Origin: Hyphomicrobiales bacterium | Lineage (GTDB): Bacteria > Pseudomonadota > Alphaproteobacteria > Rhizobiales > Beijerinckiaceae | NCBI GenBank assembly: GCA_930633495.1 | Contig: CAKNFJ010000001.1 | Span: 2,689,001 to 2,753,000 of the forward strand | DNA: 64,000 bases | Direction: 5' to 3' | Part shown: piece by piece, positions 43,885 through 54,347 of the stretch | How the letters are laid out: every line of letters begins with the position of its first letter | How positions within the stretch are numbered: position 1 is the stretch's first letter | Notes under the pieces: model-generated | What the model saw: the letters and a program-made list of their open reading frames with translations, nothing else | Told to the model about the DNA's origin: nothing | Database searches by the model: none | Made by a program: the position numbers and the translations under genes

Positions 43885-45115
43885 TGATCTCGACATAGGC
43901 CTTGGTCAGGTCGCAGGTCCAGACCGTGGCCTTGCCGCGTCCGAGGCCGAGATCGGCGGTGATGACGATATTGTCGCCCTTCATGTAGTCCGACACGGCC
44001 TGCTCGTCATAGGACGGAGCCCGCGCGCCCTGCTTCGCCACGACGATGTCGCCGAAGCCGATATCGAGCCGGTCGCGATCGGCCGGCTCGCCGGCCTTGC
44101 CGACGGCCATGACGACGCGGCCCCAATTGGCGTCCTCACCGGCGATGGCGGTCTTGACCAGCGGGGAATTCGCGATCGAGAGCGCGACGCGCTTGGCCGA
44201 GCGGGCGGAAGCCGCGCCGGTAACGCGGACCTCCACGAACTTGCGGGCGCCTTCGCCGTCCTTGCAGACGAGATGGGCGAGCTCCAGCAGGATCGCATTC
44301 AGAGCGCGCTTGAAGCCGGAGAGGCGGGCATCGTTGACCTCGGTGATCGCGGGCACGCCACGGGCCGCCGCCTTGCCGGTGGCGAAGAGCATCAGCGTGT
44401 CCGAGGTCGAGGTGTCGCTGTCGACGGTGACCGCGTTGAACGAGCCCTTCACGCCCTTGGAGAGCAGGGCCTGCAGCACCGGGGCGGCTACGGGTGCGTC
44501 GGTGAAGACGAAGGAGAGCATCGTCGCCATGTCAGGCGCGATCATGCCGGCACCCTTGGCGATGCCGGCGATGACAACCTCCTTGCCATCGATCTTGGCC
44601 TTGCGGGTCAGCGCCTTCGGGAAGGTGTCGGTGGTCATGATCGCGCGGGCGGCGTCGATCCAGGGGCCGTCGGCGGCACGCTTGGCGCATTCGTCGAGCA
44701 CGCCCTTGAACTTGGTCGCGTCGAGCGGCTCGCCGATCACGCCGGTCGAGGCGATGAAGACTTCCTGCGGCTTGCAGCCGGCGGCCTTGGCCGCGATCTC
44801 GGCGGTGAGCTTGACGGCATCGCGGCCCTTGAGGCCGGTGAAAGCATTGGCATTGCCGGAATTGACGACGACGGCGCGGGCGGAACCTTGGCTCAGGTTC
44901 TCGCGGCACCAGTCGACCGGGGCGGAGGGGCATTTCGAGCGGGTGAAGACGCCGGCGACCTGCGTGCCCTGGTCGAGCAGCGCGAACCAGACATCCTGGC
45001 GGCCCTTGTAGCGGATGCCGGCCTCGGCGGTGGCGAAGCGCACGCCCGGAATCGGCGGAACCTTGGGCTGGCGCTTCGGCGCGAGCGGAGAAATGGGAAC
45101 ATCCTTGCCGGCCAT
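43865..45115 (-). CDS. argJ: Bifunctional glutamate N-acetyltransferase / amino-acid acetyltransferase
   Basis: ArgJ recycles the acetyl group between N-acetylornithine and glutamate in arginine synthesis. CAGGAGGAAG upstream of ATG 45115 fixes the start; 416 residues. The self-processing site is visible as [10 protein letters not shown], where cleavage between A197 and T198 makes T198 the nucleophile; [13 protein letters not shown] and [12 protein letters not shown] are the other strong motifs. The C-terminus [20 protein letters not shown] and [10 protein letters not shown] is standard. The upstream extension to 45292 runs into the terminator and is not coding. Confidence 0.95.
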   Translation of the reverse strand: MAGKDVPISPLAPKRQPKVPPIPGVRFATAEAGIRYKGRQDVWFALLDQGTQVAGVFTRSKCPSAPVDWCRENLSQGSARAVVVNSGNANAFTGLKGRDAVKLTAEIAAKAAGCKPQEVFIASTGVIGEPLDATKFKGVLDECAKRAADGPWIDAARAIMTTDTFPKALTRKAKIDGKEVVIAGIAKGAGMIAPDMATMLSFVFTDAPVAAPVLQALLSKGVKGSFNAVTVDSDTSTSDTLMLFATGKAAARGVPAITEVNDARLSGFKRALNAILLELAHLVCKDGEGARKFVEVRVTGAASARSAKRVALSIANSPLVKTAIAGEDANWGRVVMAVGKAGEPADRDRLDIGFGDIVVAKQGARAPSYDEQAVSDYMKGDNIVITADLGLGRGKATVWTCDLTKAYVEINGDYRS

Positions 45116-45216
45116 CGCGACTTCCTCCTGCGGAGCGCTGCTGGAAGACCGGCGAATCGTCCTTACCGCCGGGCAGCGCGTCTCGTTCGAAAGCCCCTCT
45201 GCCGCAGGCCGATGAC

Positions 45217-45249
45217 GAAAACAAGAAGGGCGGCCGCACGGGCCGCCCT
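45217..45249 (-). terminator. Rho-independent terminator of the parvulin gene
   Basis: Arms AGGGCGGCC (45227-45235) and GGCCGCCCT (45241-45249) form a 9-base stem with a 5-base loop. In the minus direction it is followed by TCTTGTTTTCG. It ends transcription of the gene at 45351-46190 before argJ. Confidence 0.8.
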
Positions 45250-45264
45250 GCAAAATGAAGATCT

Positions 45265-45343
45265 CCGTCATGCTCGGGCTCGACCCGTGCATCTCCGGGG
45301 AGAGATTCTCGGGTCTGCGCTACGCTTCGCCCGAGAATGACGG
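45265..45343. repeat. Intergenic palindromic repeat (cgtcatgctcggg type)
   Basis: The element begins CCGTCATGCTCGGGCTCGAC and ends CCCGAGAATGACGG, roughly complementary, so the whole 79 bases can fold into a hairpin. The sequence is typical of dispersed intergenic repeats in Hyphomicrobiales. It sits between the parvulin stop and its terminator, just after the gene. Confidence 0.65.
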
Positions 45344-45350
45344 CCCTAAA

Positions 45351-46190
45351 TCAGTTCTTCTTCGGCTCGGCCGGCTTGGCGGCGTCCGCCGCCGGCTTGT
45401 CGAGACGCTCGACCTTGCCCTTCTCGCGCAGCGCCATGACGATGTCCTGCTGGGCCTTGCGCTCGAGATACTGATCGATCTGCGGCTTCACGGCGGCGAA
45501 GTCCGGCAGCGGCTTGGAGCGCTTGTCCTCGAGCTTGATGATGTGCCAGCCGAACTGGCTCTTCACCGGCTCCGAGACCTCGCCCTTCTTCAGCTTGAAA
45601 GCGGCCTCGGCGAATTCCGGCACCATGCGGTCCTTGGTGAACCAGCCGAGATCGCCGCCTTCCTTGCCGGAGCCCGGATCCTTCGAGACGTCGGCGGCGA
45701 CCTTGGCGAAGTCCTCGCCCTTCTTCAGCCGCTCGACCACGGCCTTGGCCTGGGCCTCGTCCTCGACGAGGATGTGGCGGGCATGGGCCTCTTCCTCCGG
45801 CGCCATCGCCTTGGTGGTCTCGTCGTAGAGCTTCTTGGCGGCTTCGGCCGTGACGGCCTTCTTGCCTTCGCGGGTCAGGTACTCGTCGAGCAGAACCTTC
45901 TCGCGATAATAGGCGAGGCGCGCCGCGAACTCGGGCGAATCCGTGATCTTGGCATCGGCGGCCGCCTTGGCGCCGAGCTTCAGATCGACGAGATAGTTGA
46001 TGACCTCGTCGCGCTTGCGCTCATCGGGAAGCTGGGCGAGGCGCTCGCCGAGATCCTCGCTGGCGAGCTGGATATCCCGCTCGGTGATCGAGATGCCGTC
46101 GACCTTGGCGACAACCTTGTCGGCCTGGGCGAAAGCCGGGGCCACCAGCAGCGCGAAGCCGAGGACGGCGATGAAACGGGCTGAGTTCAT
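45351..46190 (-). CDS. Periplasmic parvulin-type peptidyl-prolyl isomerase
   Basis: Starting at 46190 gives 279 residues with a Sec signal ([14 protein letters not shown]). It helps fold exported proteins in the periplasm. The N-terminal chaperone-like region ([20 protein letters not shown]) precedes the rotamase domain: [39 protein letters not shown] and [16 protein letters not shown] are exact parvulin motifs. The C-terminus is Ala/Pro/Lys-rich. It is divergent from secA, an association conserved in the order and sensible because both act in protein export. Confidence 0.92.
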   Translation of the reverse strand: MNSARFIAVLGFALLVAPAFAQADKVVAKVDGISITERDIQLASEDLGERLAQLPDERKRDEVINYLVDLKLGAKAAADAKITDSPEFAARLAYYREKVLLDEYLTREGKKAVTAEAAKKLYDETTKAMAPEEEAHARHILVEDEAQAKAVVERLKKGEDFAKVAADVSKDPGSGKEGGDLGWFTKDRMVPEFAEAAFKLKKGEVSEPVKSQFGWHIIKLEDKRSKPLPDFAAVKPQIDQYLERKAQQDIVMALREKGKVERLDKPAADAAKPAEPKKN

Positions 46191-46562
46191 GAATGACGGC
46201 CTTTCGTCGGAAAACCCGAGACGCTTTGGCGGCTGCACTGCCCGATGAACGCGGCAAAGGCAAGGCGCATCAGGCGATTGCGGCGATCGATCACGCAGCT
46301 TTGCAGGGCCGGCAAGAAGGAAGGCTGCCGCAACGTCGCGCGATCTCTGCCCTCCGCCCTTGGAAGACGGCATGAAAAACCCCACATGGCGGGCTGAATT
46401 CACTTGCCGTTTCGCTGCCGATTGGACGAAACGCATGCTGGACCCTGCCCGCGCACGCGTCTAAACACGCGGTCGCAATTCGAGAATACCGGGCTTCCAG
46501 CCCGTGCGCGAAACGAGAAGCCGCGCCGGCCGGGAGTTCAAGCATCACCTGAAAGGCCCAAC
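46191..46562. other. Gene-free divergent region between parvulin and secA
   Basis: This 372-base stretch holds the promoters of the two divergent genes. No conserved coding frame, tRNA or strong terminator is visible. Local short inverted pieces such as CCGGGCTTCCAGCCCG near 46492 could form a small hairpin in the secA 5' leader, for which I know no function. Confidence 0.5.
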
Positions 46563-49343
46563 ATGCTTGGCGCGCTCGCAAAGAAACTCTTCGGCTCGTC
46601 GAACGACCGCCGCGTCAAGGGCTACCAGCCCCGCGTCGCCGCGATCAACGCCCTCGAGAAGGAGCTTTCGGCGCTGAGCGACGAGGCGCTGCAGGCGCGC
46701 ACCGAGGAGTTCCGGCAGCAGGTGGCCGCCGGCAAGAAGCTCGACGACCTGCTGGTGCCTGCCTTCGCCACGGTGCGCGAGGCGGCCAAGCGCGTGCTCG
46801 GCCAGCGCCCCTACGACGTCCAGCTCATCGGCGGCATGGTGCTGCATGAGGGCGCCATCGCCGAGATGAAGACCGGCGAAGGCAAGACGCTGGTCGCGAC
46901 CCTGCCGACCTATCTCAATGCGCTCGAAGGCAAGGGCGTCCACGTCGTCACCGTCAACGACTATCTCGCCCGGCGCGACGCCGAGTGGATGGCGAAACTC
47001 TACAACTTCCTCGGCATGACCGTCGGCATCATCGTGCACGGCCTCGACGACGAGGAGCGCCAGCGCGCCTATGCCTGCGACATCACCTACGGCACGAACA
47101 ACGAGTTCGGCTTCGACTATCTGCGCGACAACATGAAATACGACACCGCGCAGATGAGCCAGCGCGGCCACCATTTCGCGATCGTCGACGAGGTCGACTC
47201 GATTCTGGTCGACGAAGCCCGCACGCCGCTGATCATCTCCGGCCCGCTCGACGACAAGTCGGAGCTCTATGTCTCGATCGACAAGGTGCTGCCGGGGTTG
47301 GTCGCCGGCGACTACGAGGTCGACGAGAAGCAGCGCACCGTGGCGCTGACCGAGGCCGGCAACGATCATATCGAGGAGTTGCTGCGCGAGGCCGGGCTCT
47401 TGAAAGAGGGCGACCTCTACGACGCCCACAACGTCACGCTGGTCCATCACGTCAACCAGGCGTTGCGCGCGCATTCGCTGTTCACCCGCGACAAGGACTA
47501 CATCGTCCGCAACGACGAGGTCGTCATCATCGACGAGTTCACCGGCCGCATGATGCCGGGCCGGCGCTATTCGGAAGGCCTGCATCAGGCGCTGGAAGCC
47601 AAGGAACACGTCACCGTCCAGCCCGAGAACGCGACGCTGGCCTCGATCACCTTCCAGAACTACTTCCGCCTCTATAAGAAGCTCGCCGGCATGACCGGCA
47701 CGGCGGCGACCGAGGCCGACGAGTTCTTCCAGATCTACAAGCTCGAGGTCATCGAGATCCCGACCAACGTCCCGGTCGCCCGCAAGGACGAGGACGACGA
47801 GGTCTATCGCACCTTCGAGGAGAAGGTCCGCGCCATCATCCGCGAGATCCAGTCGGCGCAGGCCAACGGCCAGCCGATCCTGGTCGGCACCACCTCGATC
47901 GAGCGCTCCGAGCTCGTCGCCGAGATGCTGGAGAAGGCGGGCTACAAGCTCATCGACTTCACCGATCCGACCGCGCTGGAGCCGGTCTACCAGGCCGCGC
48001 GCGAGGGCAGGACGACCAAGGCCTTCGCGGTGCTGAACGCACGCTTCCACGAGCAGGAAGCCTATATCGTCGCGCAGGCCGGTGTGCCGGGCGCGATCAC
48101 CATCGCCACCAACATGGCCGGCCGCGGCACCGACATCCAGCTCGGCGGCAATGCCGAGATGCGGATCAATCACGACCTCGCCGGCGTGGAGCCGGGCCCG
48201 GAGCGCGATGCCAAGGCGGCTGCGATCCGCGCCGAGGTGGCCGAGTTCAAGCAGCGCGTGCTCAAGTCCGGCGGCCTCTACATCGTCGGCACCGAGCGCC
48301 ATGAGAGCCGGCGCATCGACAACCAGCTGCGCGGCCGCGCCGGCCGCCAGGGTGACCCCGGGCGCTCGAAGTTCTTCCTGTCGCTGCAGGACGACCTGAT
48401 GCGCATCTTCGGCTCCGATCGGATGGACGGCATGCTCACGAAGCTCGGCCTCAAGGAGGACGAGGCGATCGTCCACCCCTGGATCAACAAGGCGGTCGAG
48501 AAGGCGCAGGGCAAGGTCGAGGCGCGCAACTTCGACATCCGCAAGAACATCCTGAAATACGACGACGTGATGAACGACCAGCGCAAGGTGGTCTTCGAGC
48601 AGCGCCGCGACTTCATGCGCCAGGCGAGTGTGCGCGAGACGATCGACGACATGCGCCACGGCGTCGTCGAGGACGTTGTCGCCCGCCACATCCCGGAAGA
48701 GGCCTATCCCGAGCAGTGGGATACCGCCGGCCTCAAGCAGGAGGTGCTCCAGCATCTCAATCTCGACCTGCCGGTCGAGGACTGGGCCAAGGAAGAGGGC
48801 ATCGCCGACAGCGAGATCCGCGACCGCATCCGCAAGCTCGCCGACGAGGACTATGCCGGCCGCATCGCGCGCAACACCGACGAGGTCATGACCTATGTCG
48901 AGAAGCAGGTGCTGCTGCAGTCGCTCGACCATCTCTGGCGCGAGCATCTCGTCACGCTCGATCATCTGCGCCAGGTCATCGGCTGGCGCGGCCTCGCCCA
49001 GCGCGATCCGCTGCAGGAATACAAGCAGGAGGCCTTCGAGCTGTTCGACGGGCTGATCGGCCAATTGCGCCAGCAGGTCACCGGCCATCTCTCGCGCGTC
49101 GAGGTCCGCTTCGAGCAGCCGGAAGACCAGCAGGCGCCGCAGCAGGCGCAGGATGGTTCGGGCTTCGGCAGCGGTGGCGATTACGGCGGTGGCGGGGTTC
49201 AGTTCGCTGCGCTCGATGCCGATACGGAGGTGCTCGATCGCAATCCCGCCGATCCCGCGACCTGGGGCAAGGTCGGCCGCAACGAGGCTTGCCCCTGCGG
49301 CTCCGGCAAGAAGTTCAAGCACTGCCACGGCCAGTTTGCCTGA
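46563..49343 (+). CDS. secA: Preprotein translocase ATPase SecA
   Basis: SecA drives unfolded preproteins through SecYEG using ATP. Starting at 46563 gives 926 residues. The DEAD motor is clear: [15 protein letters not shown] (Walker A at about 105-109), [68 protein letters not shown] and [21 protein letters not shown], which are family signatures. The C-terminus has a glycine-rich linker and the zinc/SecB-binding motif [14 protein letters not shown]. The antisense open frame over its entire length is a composition artefact. Confidence 0.97.
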   Translation: MLGALAKKLFGSSNDRRVKGYQPRVAAINALEKELSALSDEALQARTEEFRQQVAAGKKLDDLLVPAFATVREAAKRVLGQRPYDVQLIGGMVLHEGAIAEMKTGEGKTLVATLPTYLNALEGKGVHVVTVNDYLARRDAEWMAKLYNFLGMTVGIIVHGLDDEERQRAYACDITYGTNNEFGFDYLRDNMKYDTAQMSQRGHHFAIVDEVDSILVDEARTPLIISGPLDDKSELYVSIDKVLPGLVAGDYEVDEKQRTVALTEAGNDHIEELLREAGLLKEGDLYDAHNVTLVHHVNQALRAHSLFTRDKDYIVRNDEVVIIDEFTGRMMPGRRYSEGLHQALEAKEHVTVQPENATLASITFQNYFRLYKKLAGMTGTAATEADEFFQIYKLEVIEIPTNVPVARKDEDDEVYRTFEEKVRAIIREIQSAQANGQPILVGTTSIERSELVAEMLEKAGYKLIDFTDPTALEPVYQAAREGRTTKAFAVLNARFHEQEAYIVAQAGVPGAITIATNMAGRGTDIQLGGNAEMRINHDLAGVEPGPERDAKAAAIRAEVAEFKQRVLKSGGLYIVGTERHESRRIDNQLRGRAGRQGDPGRSKFFLSLQDDLMRIFGSDRMDGMLTKLGLKEDEAIVHPWINKAVEKAQGKVEARNFDIRKNILKYDDVMNDQRKVVFEQRRDFMRQASVRETIDDMRHGVVEDVVARHIPEEAYPEQWDTAGLKQEVLQHLNLDLPVEDWAKEEGIADSEIRDRIRKLADEDYAGRIARNTDEVMTYVEKQVLLQSLDHLWREHLVTLDHLRQVIGWRGLAQRDPLQEYKQEAFELFDGLIGQLRQQVTGHLSRVEVRFEQPEDQQAPQQAQDGSGFGSGGDYGGGGVQFAALDADTEVLDRNPADPATWGKVGRNEACPCGSGKKFKHCHGQFA

Positions 49344-49370
49344 GGCCGCTTTTCTTCCGTTTCACGATCC

Positions 49371-49402
49371 GCGCCCGGCCTTGAGCCGGGCGCGTTGCGT
49401 TT
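49371..49402 (+). terminator. Rho-independent terminator after secA
   Basis: Perfect 9-base arms GCGCCCGGC (49371-49379) and GCCGGGCGC (49385-49393) enclose a 5-base loop and are followed by GTTGCGTTT. It lies 28 bases after the secA stop. Confidence 0.75.
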
Positions 49403-49444
49403 GGGCCGGTCGTCGCGGCGGGTCGTGGGTGGCGCCGCTCCCTC

Positions 49445-50497
49445 TCAGAGCGAGGAGCCGAGCTCCTGCCGCTGCGCGCCGTCACGTCGGGCGCCGAGCC
49501 AGTTCGGCCGCATGAAGAGAAAGGCCAGCGGCGTGCCCCTGACCAGCCGGTGCAGCAGCAGCGGCACGGCGACGGAGATCGCCGTCAGCAGCAGCGCGGC
49601 GAGGCCGGGATCGAGCGGGATGCCCGACCGGAGCAGCGCGATCCGCCCGATCACCATCGGCAGGAAGAAGGCGAGGTAGATCGGCAGAGAGTTGCGCCCG
49701 CAATAGTCGAGCCAGCGCAGGCGCCCGACCAGCAGGACCGAGCTGAGCAGGATGCCGGAGACGCCGGCGGCGCCCAGCAGCAGGTGCACGCCGGGCGGCG
49801 CCGTCTGGACGTCATGGCCGAGGAAGGGCGTGGCGAGTGTGCTGAGCCCGAACCAGCCACCCCAGAGCAGCAGGGCTTTCCCGGGGCTGGCCGCAACCCG
49901 GTCGGTGCCGGCGCGGATCTCGGCCGAGAAGACGGCCCCGGCGAGGAAGAAGACGAAATAGGCCGTGAACTGGTCGGGCACCATCCAGCCCGTGCTCAGC
50001 GGGGCCAGCGCGAGCAGGGCCGAGGCGAGAAGCGCCGCATGGCGCCAGCGCCAGACCGCTTTGGCGACGACGAAGAAGATCGCCAGCAGATAGATGAACC
50101 AGAGCACGCCGAAGGGATCGACGAGGCCGAGCGTATAGCTTCGCGCGAAGCCGGAAAGGCCCGCTTCGCCCCAGGGAGGGAAGCGCATCAGCGCATTGAT
50201 GGAGAACCAGAGCAGGTAGAAATAGGCGAGCGGCACGATCTTCCGGTCGAGGAAGGCGCCCCAGCCGAGGCCGGCGAGGCGCGGCACGAACAAACCCGAG
50301 AGCAGGAACAGGCCGGGCATGCGGAACTGCTTCGCCCAGGCGATCAGCGGATCGATCCAGCTCTCCTGGCCGGCAGTATCTTCGAGACCGCCGGCGACAT
50401 GCATCAATACGACCAGGACGATGCAGATGCCCTTGCCGGTATCGACCCAGCCGATGCGGGTGGGCTGGTGTTGGGCCGTTGTGGTCGTTTCAGCCAT
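49445..50497 (-). CDS. Acyltransferase family 3 membrane protein
   Basis: The 350-residue protein has about ten membrane helices. The family 3 signature is at the N-terminus: RIGWVDTGKGICIVLVVLMHV (the WxDxxKGIxIxLVVxxH pattern) followed by FRMPGLFLLSGLF. Members transfer acyl groups to sugars or lipids at the inner membrane, for instance O-acetylating polysaccharides; the acceptor here is unknown. It is monocistronic and convergent with secA. The 200-base gap to the SDR gene includes a 14-base palindrome at 50551-50564. Confidence 0.88.
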   Translation of the reverse strand: MAETTTTAQHQPTRIGWVDTGKGICIVLVVLMHVAGGLEDTAGQESWIDPLIAWAKQFRMPGLFLLSGLFVPRLAGLGWGAFLDRKIVPLAYFYLLWFSINALMRFPPWGEAGLSGFARSYTLGLVDPFGVLWFIYLLAIFFVVAKAVWRWRHAALLASALLALAPLSTGWMVPDQFTAYFVFFLAGAVFSAEIRAGTDRVAASPGKALLLWGGWFGLSTLATPFLGHDVQTAPPGVHLLLGAAGVSGILLSSVLLVGRLRWLDYCGRNSLPIYLAFFLPMVIGRIALLRSGIPLDPGLAALLLTAISVAVPLLLHRLVRGTPLAFLFMRPNWLGARRDGAQRQELGSSL

Positions 50498-50697
50498 GGC
50501 ACCTCGGTCCTCCGGCCGCAGAGAGTGGCTCTTAGCATGCGGTTAGGATTGCCGATCGATCGGCGCAAGTCCGGTTCAGTTTTCCGCGAGAGGCCTGCCA
50601 TGCGGACAACCCTGCCTGGATGTCGACGGGCCTTGAAGCGGGGTCACCCGCGGAAGCTATAAAGCGGCCGACATACAATCAGAGAGGACCTGCCCGC

Positions 50698-51447
50698 ATG
50701 GCCAAGGAATTCACCGGAAAGCGCGTGATCGTGATGGGCGGCAGCCGCGGCATCGGGCGCTCCATTGCGCTCAGTTTCGCGGCTGAGGGCGCGTCGGTCT
50801 CGATCTGCGCGCGAGGCGCGGGGCCGCTCGAGACAACGCGCGGTGAAATCGAAGCGCTTGGCGTTCCGGCCCATACCGCCAGTGTCGATCTTGCCGATCC
50901 GGAGGCCATCAAGGCCTATCTGCCCGAGGCGGTGAAGGCTCTCGGCGGACTGGACATCCTGGTCAACAATGCCTCCGGCTTCGGCCACTCGGATGACGAG
51001 GAAGGCTGGGCAGCGTCGCTCAATGTCGACATGCTGGCGGTGGTCCGCGGCACCCATGCGGCGATTCCCCATATGCAGCCGGGTTCGTCGATCGTGAACA
51101 TCTCGTCGATCTCGGCCCTGCGAGCGTCGTCGCGCTCGGCGCCCTACGGCGCCGTCAAGGCGGCCGTGATGCACTACACGGCGAGCCAGGCGAAGATGCT
51201 GGCGAAGAAGGGGATTCGCGTAAACTGTGTCGCGCCGGGCTCGATCGAATTTCCGGGCGGCTCTTGGGAGGACCGGAAGACCTCGAACCCCGAGCTCTAC
51301 GAGGCAACCCTGGCCAGCATTCCCTTCGGCCGGATGGGCACGCCGCAGGAGGTCGCTGAGGTCGTGCTCTTCCTCGCTTCGGGCAGGGCCAGCTGGGTCA
51401 CAGGTCAGAGCATCGTGGTCGATGGCGGGCAGCTCGTCGGCCCCTGA
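50698..51447 (+). CDS. SDR-family NAD(P)-dependent oxidoreductase
   Basis: The start at 50698 gives 249 residues (MAKEFTGKRVIVMGGSRGIG). Classical short-chain dehydrogenase features are present: cofactor motif GGSRGIGRS (TGxxxGIG variant, residues about 14-22), NNASG, catalytic serine in SSISAL with Y-x-x-x-K in PYGAVKAAVMHY, and PG after RVNCVAPGSIEFPGG. The C-terminus GQSIVVDGGQLVGP is usual. Such enzymes oxidise or reduce hydroxy or keto groups; the substrate is unknown. Next gene is 92 bases away and in a different functional group. Confidence 0.9.
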   Translation: MAKEFTGKRVIVMGGSRGIGRSIALSFAAEGASVSICARGAGPLETTRGEIEALGVPAHTASVDLADPEAIKAYLPEAVKALGGLDILVNNASGFGHSDDEEGWAASLNVDMLAVVRGTHAAIPHMQPGSSIVNISSISALRASSRSAPYGAVKAAVMHYTASQAKMLAKKGIRVNCVAPGSIEFPGGSWEDRKTSNPELYEATLASIPFGRMGTPQEVAEVVLFLASGRASWVTGQSIVVDGGQLVGP

Positions 51448-51539
51448 CCACGCCCGTCCTTGCATCCGCTCGCGGCAACGGCCAGTTTGGGCGCCGTCTG
51501 GATGAGGGGCGAGCGCGATCCGCGTCGCGAGGGGGCAGG

Positions 51540-52520
51540 ATGGATCTGTCGGGCTTCAATATTGCTGTCATCGTCGTCGTGGCGCTGGTCGTCCTGGCGA
51601 TCGCGCTCGGCGTCCGCACGGTTCCGCAGGGCTACAACTACACCGTCGAGCGCTTCGGCCGCTATTCGCGCACGCTGGGGGCCGGTCTTGGGCTGATCTG
51701 GCCGTGGATCGACCGCATCGGGCACAAGGTGAACGTCATGGAGCAGGTGCTCGACATTCCCTCGCAGGAGGCGATCACCAAGGACAATGCCGGCGTGCGC
51801 ATCGACGCCGCCGCCTTCTTCCAGGTGCTCGACGCGGCGAAGGCCTGTTACGAGGTCGCCTCGCTCAACGATGCGCTGATGGTCCTGACCATGACCAATA
51901 TCCGCACCGTCGTCGGCTCGATGGACCTCGACCAGCTCCTCTCCCATCGCGACGAGATCAACGAGCGGCTGCTGCGCGTGATGGACGCCGCCGCCTCGCC
52001 CTGGGGCGTCAAGGTCACCCGCATCGAGATCCGCGACATCCTGCCGCCGGCCGACATCGCCGGAGCGATGAACCGGCAGATGAAGGCCGAGCGCGAGAAG
52101 CGGGCCGCCGTGCTGGAGGCGGAGGGCTTGCGTCAGGCCGAGATCCTCAAGGCCGAGGGCCAGAAGCAGTCGCAGATCCTCGCCGCCGAAGGCCGCAAGG
52201 AAGCGGCGCTGCGTGACGCCGAGGCGCGGGAGCGGCTGGCCCAGGCCGAGGCGAACGCCACGGCGATGGTCTCGGAAGCGATCAGCCGCGGCGATATCCA
52301 GGCCGCCAACTTCCTGATCGCCGAGCGCTATACCGATGCGCTCAAGGCGATCGCCAGCGGCCATAACAGCAAGGTGGTGATCGTGCCGATCGAGGCGGCG
52401 GCGCTCGCCGGCACGGTCGGCGGCATCGCCCAGCTCACCAAGGCCGTGTTCGGCGAGGAGGCGACGGCCGACCGCCGCGGTGCCGGGTCGGTGCCGGTTT
52501 CCGGCCGGACGGGCCTCTGA
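51540..52520 (+). CDS. SPFH-domain membrane protein (stomatin/QmcA-like)
   Basis: The 326-residue protein starts with a membrane anchor (FNIAVIVVVALVVLAIALGV), then an SPFH domain (VRTVPQGYNYTVERFGRYSRTL, DNAGVRIDAAAFFQVLDAAKA, NIRTVVGSMDLDQLLSHRDEI) and a coiled-coil tail rich in EAxGxxQAEILKAEGQKQSQ-type segments. It likely forms rings or rafts at the inner membrane and helps membrane protein quality control. It is 7 bases upstream of an NfeD gene, the usual partner of this class (QmcA/YbbK with YbbL or NfeD). Confidence 0.92.
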   Translation: MDLSGFNIAVIVVVALVVLAIALGVRTVPQGYNYTVERFGRYSRTLGAGLGLIWPWIDRIGHKVNVMEQVLDIPSQEAITKDNAGVRIDAAAFFQVLDAAKACYEVASLNDALMVLTMTNIRTVVGSMDLDQLLSHRDEINERLLRVMDAAASPWGVKVTRIEIRDILPPADIAGAMNRQMKAEREKRAAVLEAEGLRQAEILKAEGQKQSQILAAEGRKEAALRDAEARERLAQAEANATAMVSEAISRGDIQAANFLIAERYTDALKAIASGHNSKVVIVPIEAAALAGTVGGIAQLTKAVFGEEATADRRGAGSVPVSGRTGL

Positions 52521-52527
52521 GGTCGCC

Positions 52528-52974
52528 ATGCCGGATTGGCTGATGGTTCATAGCGGCTGGCTCTGGGCGATCCTCGGCCTGCTGCTGATCGGCGGGGAGA
52601 TGCTGGCGCCCGGCGTCTTCCTGATCTGGCTCGGCCTGGCCGCGCTCGTCACCGCGGCCGTCGTCGGGCTTGCCGGGATGGGCTGGCAGGCGGCGATGCT
52701 GGTCTTCGCGGTGCTCGCCGTCGTCTGCGTTTTCGCCGGCCGGCTTCTCACCCGCCGCAAGAGCGAAGAGCCCGATGCCGCGACCGGTCTCAACGATCGC
52801 GGGCGCCAGCTCATCGGCAAGGTGTTCCGGCTGGAGGCCACGATGACCGGCGGCGAGGGGCGCATCCGCGTCGGCGATTCCTCCTGGCGCGTGATCGGGC
52901 CGGAGCTGCTTGCGGGCACCGAGGTCAAGGTGGTGCGGGTCGAGGGCGCGACGCTCGTCGTGGAGAAGGCATGA
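52528..52974 (+). CDS. NfeD-family membrane protein
   Basis: Starting at 52528, seven bases after the SPFH gene, gives 148 residues. Two or three hydrophobic helices (WLWAILGLLLIGGEMLAPGV, LIWLGLAALVTAAVVGLAGM, AAMLVFAVLAVVCVFAG) precede a soluble OB-fold domain (GLNDRGRQLIGKVFRLE, GGEGRIRVGDSSWRVIGPE, GTEVKVVRVEGATLVVE), the NfeD C-terminal domain. The SPFH-NfeD pair works together in membrane organisation. The 52975-53081 gap before serA has no clear feature. Confidence 0.92.
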   Translation: MPDWLMVHSGWLWAILGLLLIGGEMLAPGVFLIWLGLAALVTAAVVGLAGMGWQAAMLVFAVLAVVCVFAGRLLTRRKSEEPDAATGLNDRGRQLIGKVFRLEATMTGGEGRIRVGDSSWRVIGPELLAGTEVKVVRVEGATLVVEKA

Positions 52975-53081
52975 CGCATTTGCATCGGTCGAGGTGTTTT
53001 GCGCGCCGGCGTTGCGTCTAGGGCGTTGGCCTCCGGCGCCGCGAGGACTATAGCAACGGCTCCTTCACGAGCGCAGCCATC

Positions 53082-54341
53082 ATGACCAGCCCCAGCGAAC
53101 GCCTTTCCCTTCCGAAGGACCGCATCAAGGTCTTGCTGCTGGAGGGTATCAACGATTCCGCCGTCGAGCTGCTGCAGCAGGCCGGCTACAACAATCTCGA
53201 AAGGCTGCCCAAGGCGCTGGACCGCGAGGCACTGCTCAAGGCGATCCAGGGCGTGCATGTGCTCGGCATCCGTTCGCGCACGCAGCTCACCCCGGAGATC
53301 TTCGCGGCGGCCGACCGGCTCTTCGCCGTCGGCTGCTTCTCGGTCGGCACCAATCAGGTCGATCTCGAGGCGGCGCGCCAGCAGGGCGTTCCGGTCTTCA
53401 ACGCGCCGTTCTCCAACACCCGCAGCGTCGCCGAGCTCACCATCGGCGAGATCGTCATGCTGCTGCGCCGCATCCCGGACCGCTCGCGCTCGGCCCATGA
53501 CGGCGGCTGGGACAAGTCGGCGAACGGCTCCTTCGAGGTGCGCGGCAAGACGCTCGGCATCGTCGGATACGGCAATATCGGCAGCCAGCTTTCGACGCTG
53601 GCCGAGGCGATGGGCATGCGCGTGATCTACCACGATCACACCGACCGGCTGCGCCATGGCAACACCGAGCCGACGAAGAGCCTGAACGCGCTGCTCGGCG
53701 CCGCCGACATCGTTTCGCTGCATGTGCCGGAGACGCCGCAGACTGCCGGCATGATCGGCGCGGCGCAGGTCGCCAAGATGAAGAAGGGCGCCTATCTCAT
53801 CAACAATTCGCGCGGGACCGTCGTCGATCTCGACGCAGTCGCGGCGGCGCTGAAGAGCGGCCATCTCGCCGGAGCGGCGGTTGACGTCTTCCCGGTCGAG
53901 CCGGCGTCGAACGCCGACCGCTTCGTCTCGCCGCTGCAGGGGCTCTCCAACGTCATCCTGACGCCGCATATCGGCGGCTCGACCGAGGAAGCGCAGGAGC
54001 GCATCGGCGCCGAGGTTGCGCGCAAGCTCGTCGATTATTCCGATGTCGGCGCGACGGTCGGCGCCGTGAACTTCCCGCAGGTGCAGATTCCGGCGCGTGC
54101 CATCGGCACGCGCTTCATCCATGTCCAGCGCAACGTGCCGGGCATGCTGCGGCGCCTCAACGACGTCTTCGCCAACCGGCAGGTCAACATCGCCGCGCAG
54201 AACTACCACACCGACGGCGAGGTCGGCTATGTGGTGATCGAGGCCGACAAGGTCTCGATCAGCGAAGCCCGCGACATTCTGCGCGAGATCCGCGCGCTCG
54301 ACGGCACCATCCGCGCGCGGCTGCTCTACCAGCGCGACTAA
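53082..54341 (+). CDS. serA: D-3-phosphoglycerate dehydrogenase with ACT domain
   Basis: SerA catalyses the first step of serine biosynthesis from 3-phosphoglycerate with NAD. The 419-residue protein is of the shorter E. coli type: N-terminal substrate domain (KVLLLEGINDSAVELLQQAG), NAD domain with GYGNIGSQL, the catalytic arginine/glutamate/histidine region (RGTVVDLDAVAAALKSGHLAGA, LTPHIGGSTEEAQERIG), and a C-terminal ACT domain (RFIHVQRNVPGMLRRLNDVFA) that binds serine for feedback control. Monocistronic; a small minus-strand gene follows its stop by 6 bases. Confidence 0.95.
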   Translation: MTSPSERLSLPKDRIKVLLLEGINDSAVELLQQAGYNNLERLPKALDREALLKAIQGVHVLGIRSRTQLTPEIFAAADRLFAVGCFSVGTNQVDLEAARQQGVPVFNAPFSNTRSVAELTIGEIVMLLRRIPDRSRSAHDGGWDKSANGSFEVRGKTLGIVGYGNIGSQLSTLAEAMGMRVIYHDHTDRLRHGNTEPTKSLNALLGAADIVSLHVPETPQTAGMIGAAQVAKMKKGAYLINNSRGTVVDLDAVAAALKSGHLAGAAVDVFPVEPASNADRFVSPLQGLSNVILTPHIGGSTEEAQERIGAEVARKLVDYSDVGATVGAVNFPQVQIPARAIGTRFIHVQRNVPGMLRRLNDVFANRQVNIAAQNYHTDGEVGYVVIEADKVSISEARDILREIRALDGTIRARLLYQRD

Positions 54342-54347
54342 GGCGCG

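Noticed and set aside
46545..49328. 927-codon minus-strand open frame antisense to secA
   Set aside because: Shadow of high-G+C codon bias; the product has no domain, while secA on the plus strand is unmistakable.
50551..50564. GCCGATCGATCGGC palindrome between acyltransferase and SDR genes
   Set aside because: A perfect 14-base palindrome but built of GATCGATC, which is common by chance in such DNA; no regulator is nearby.
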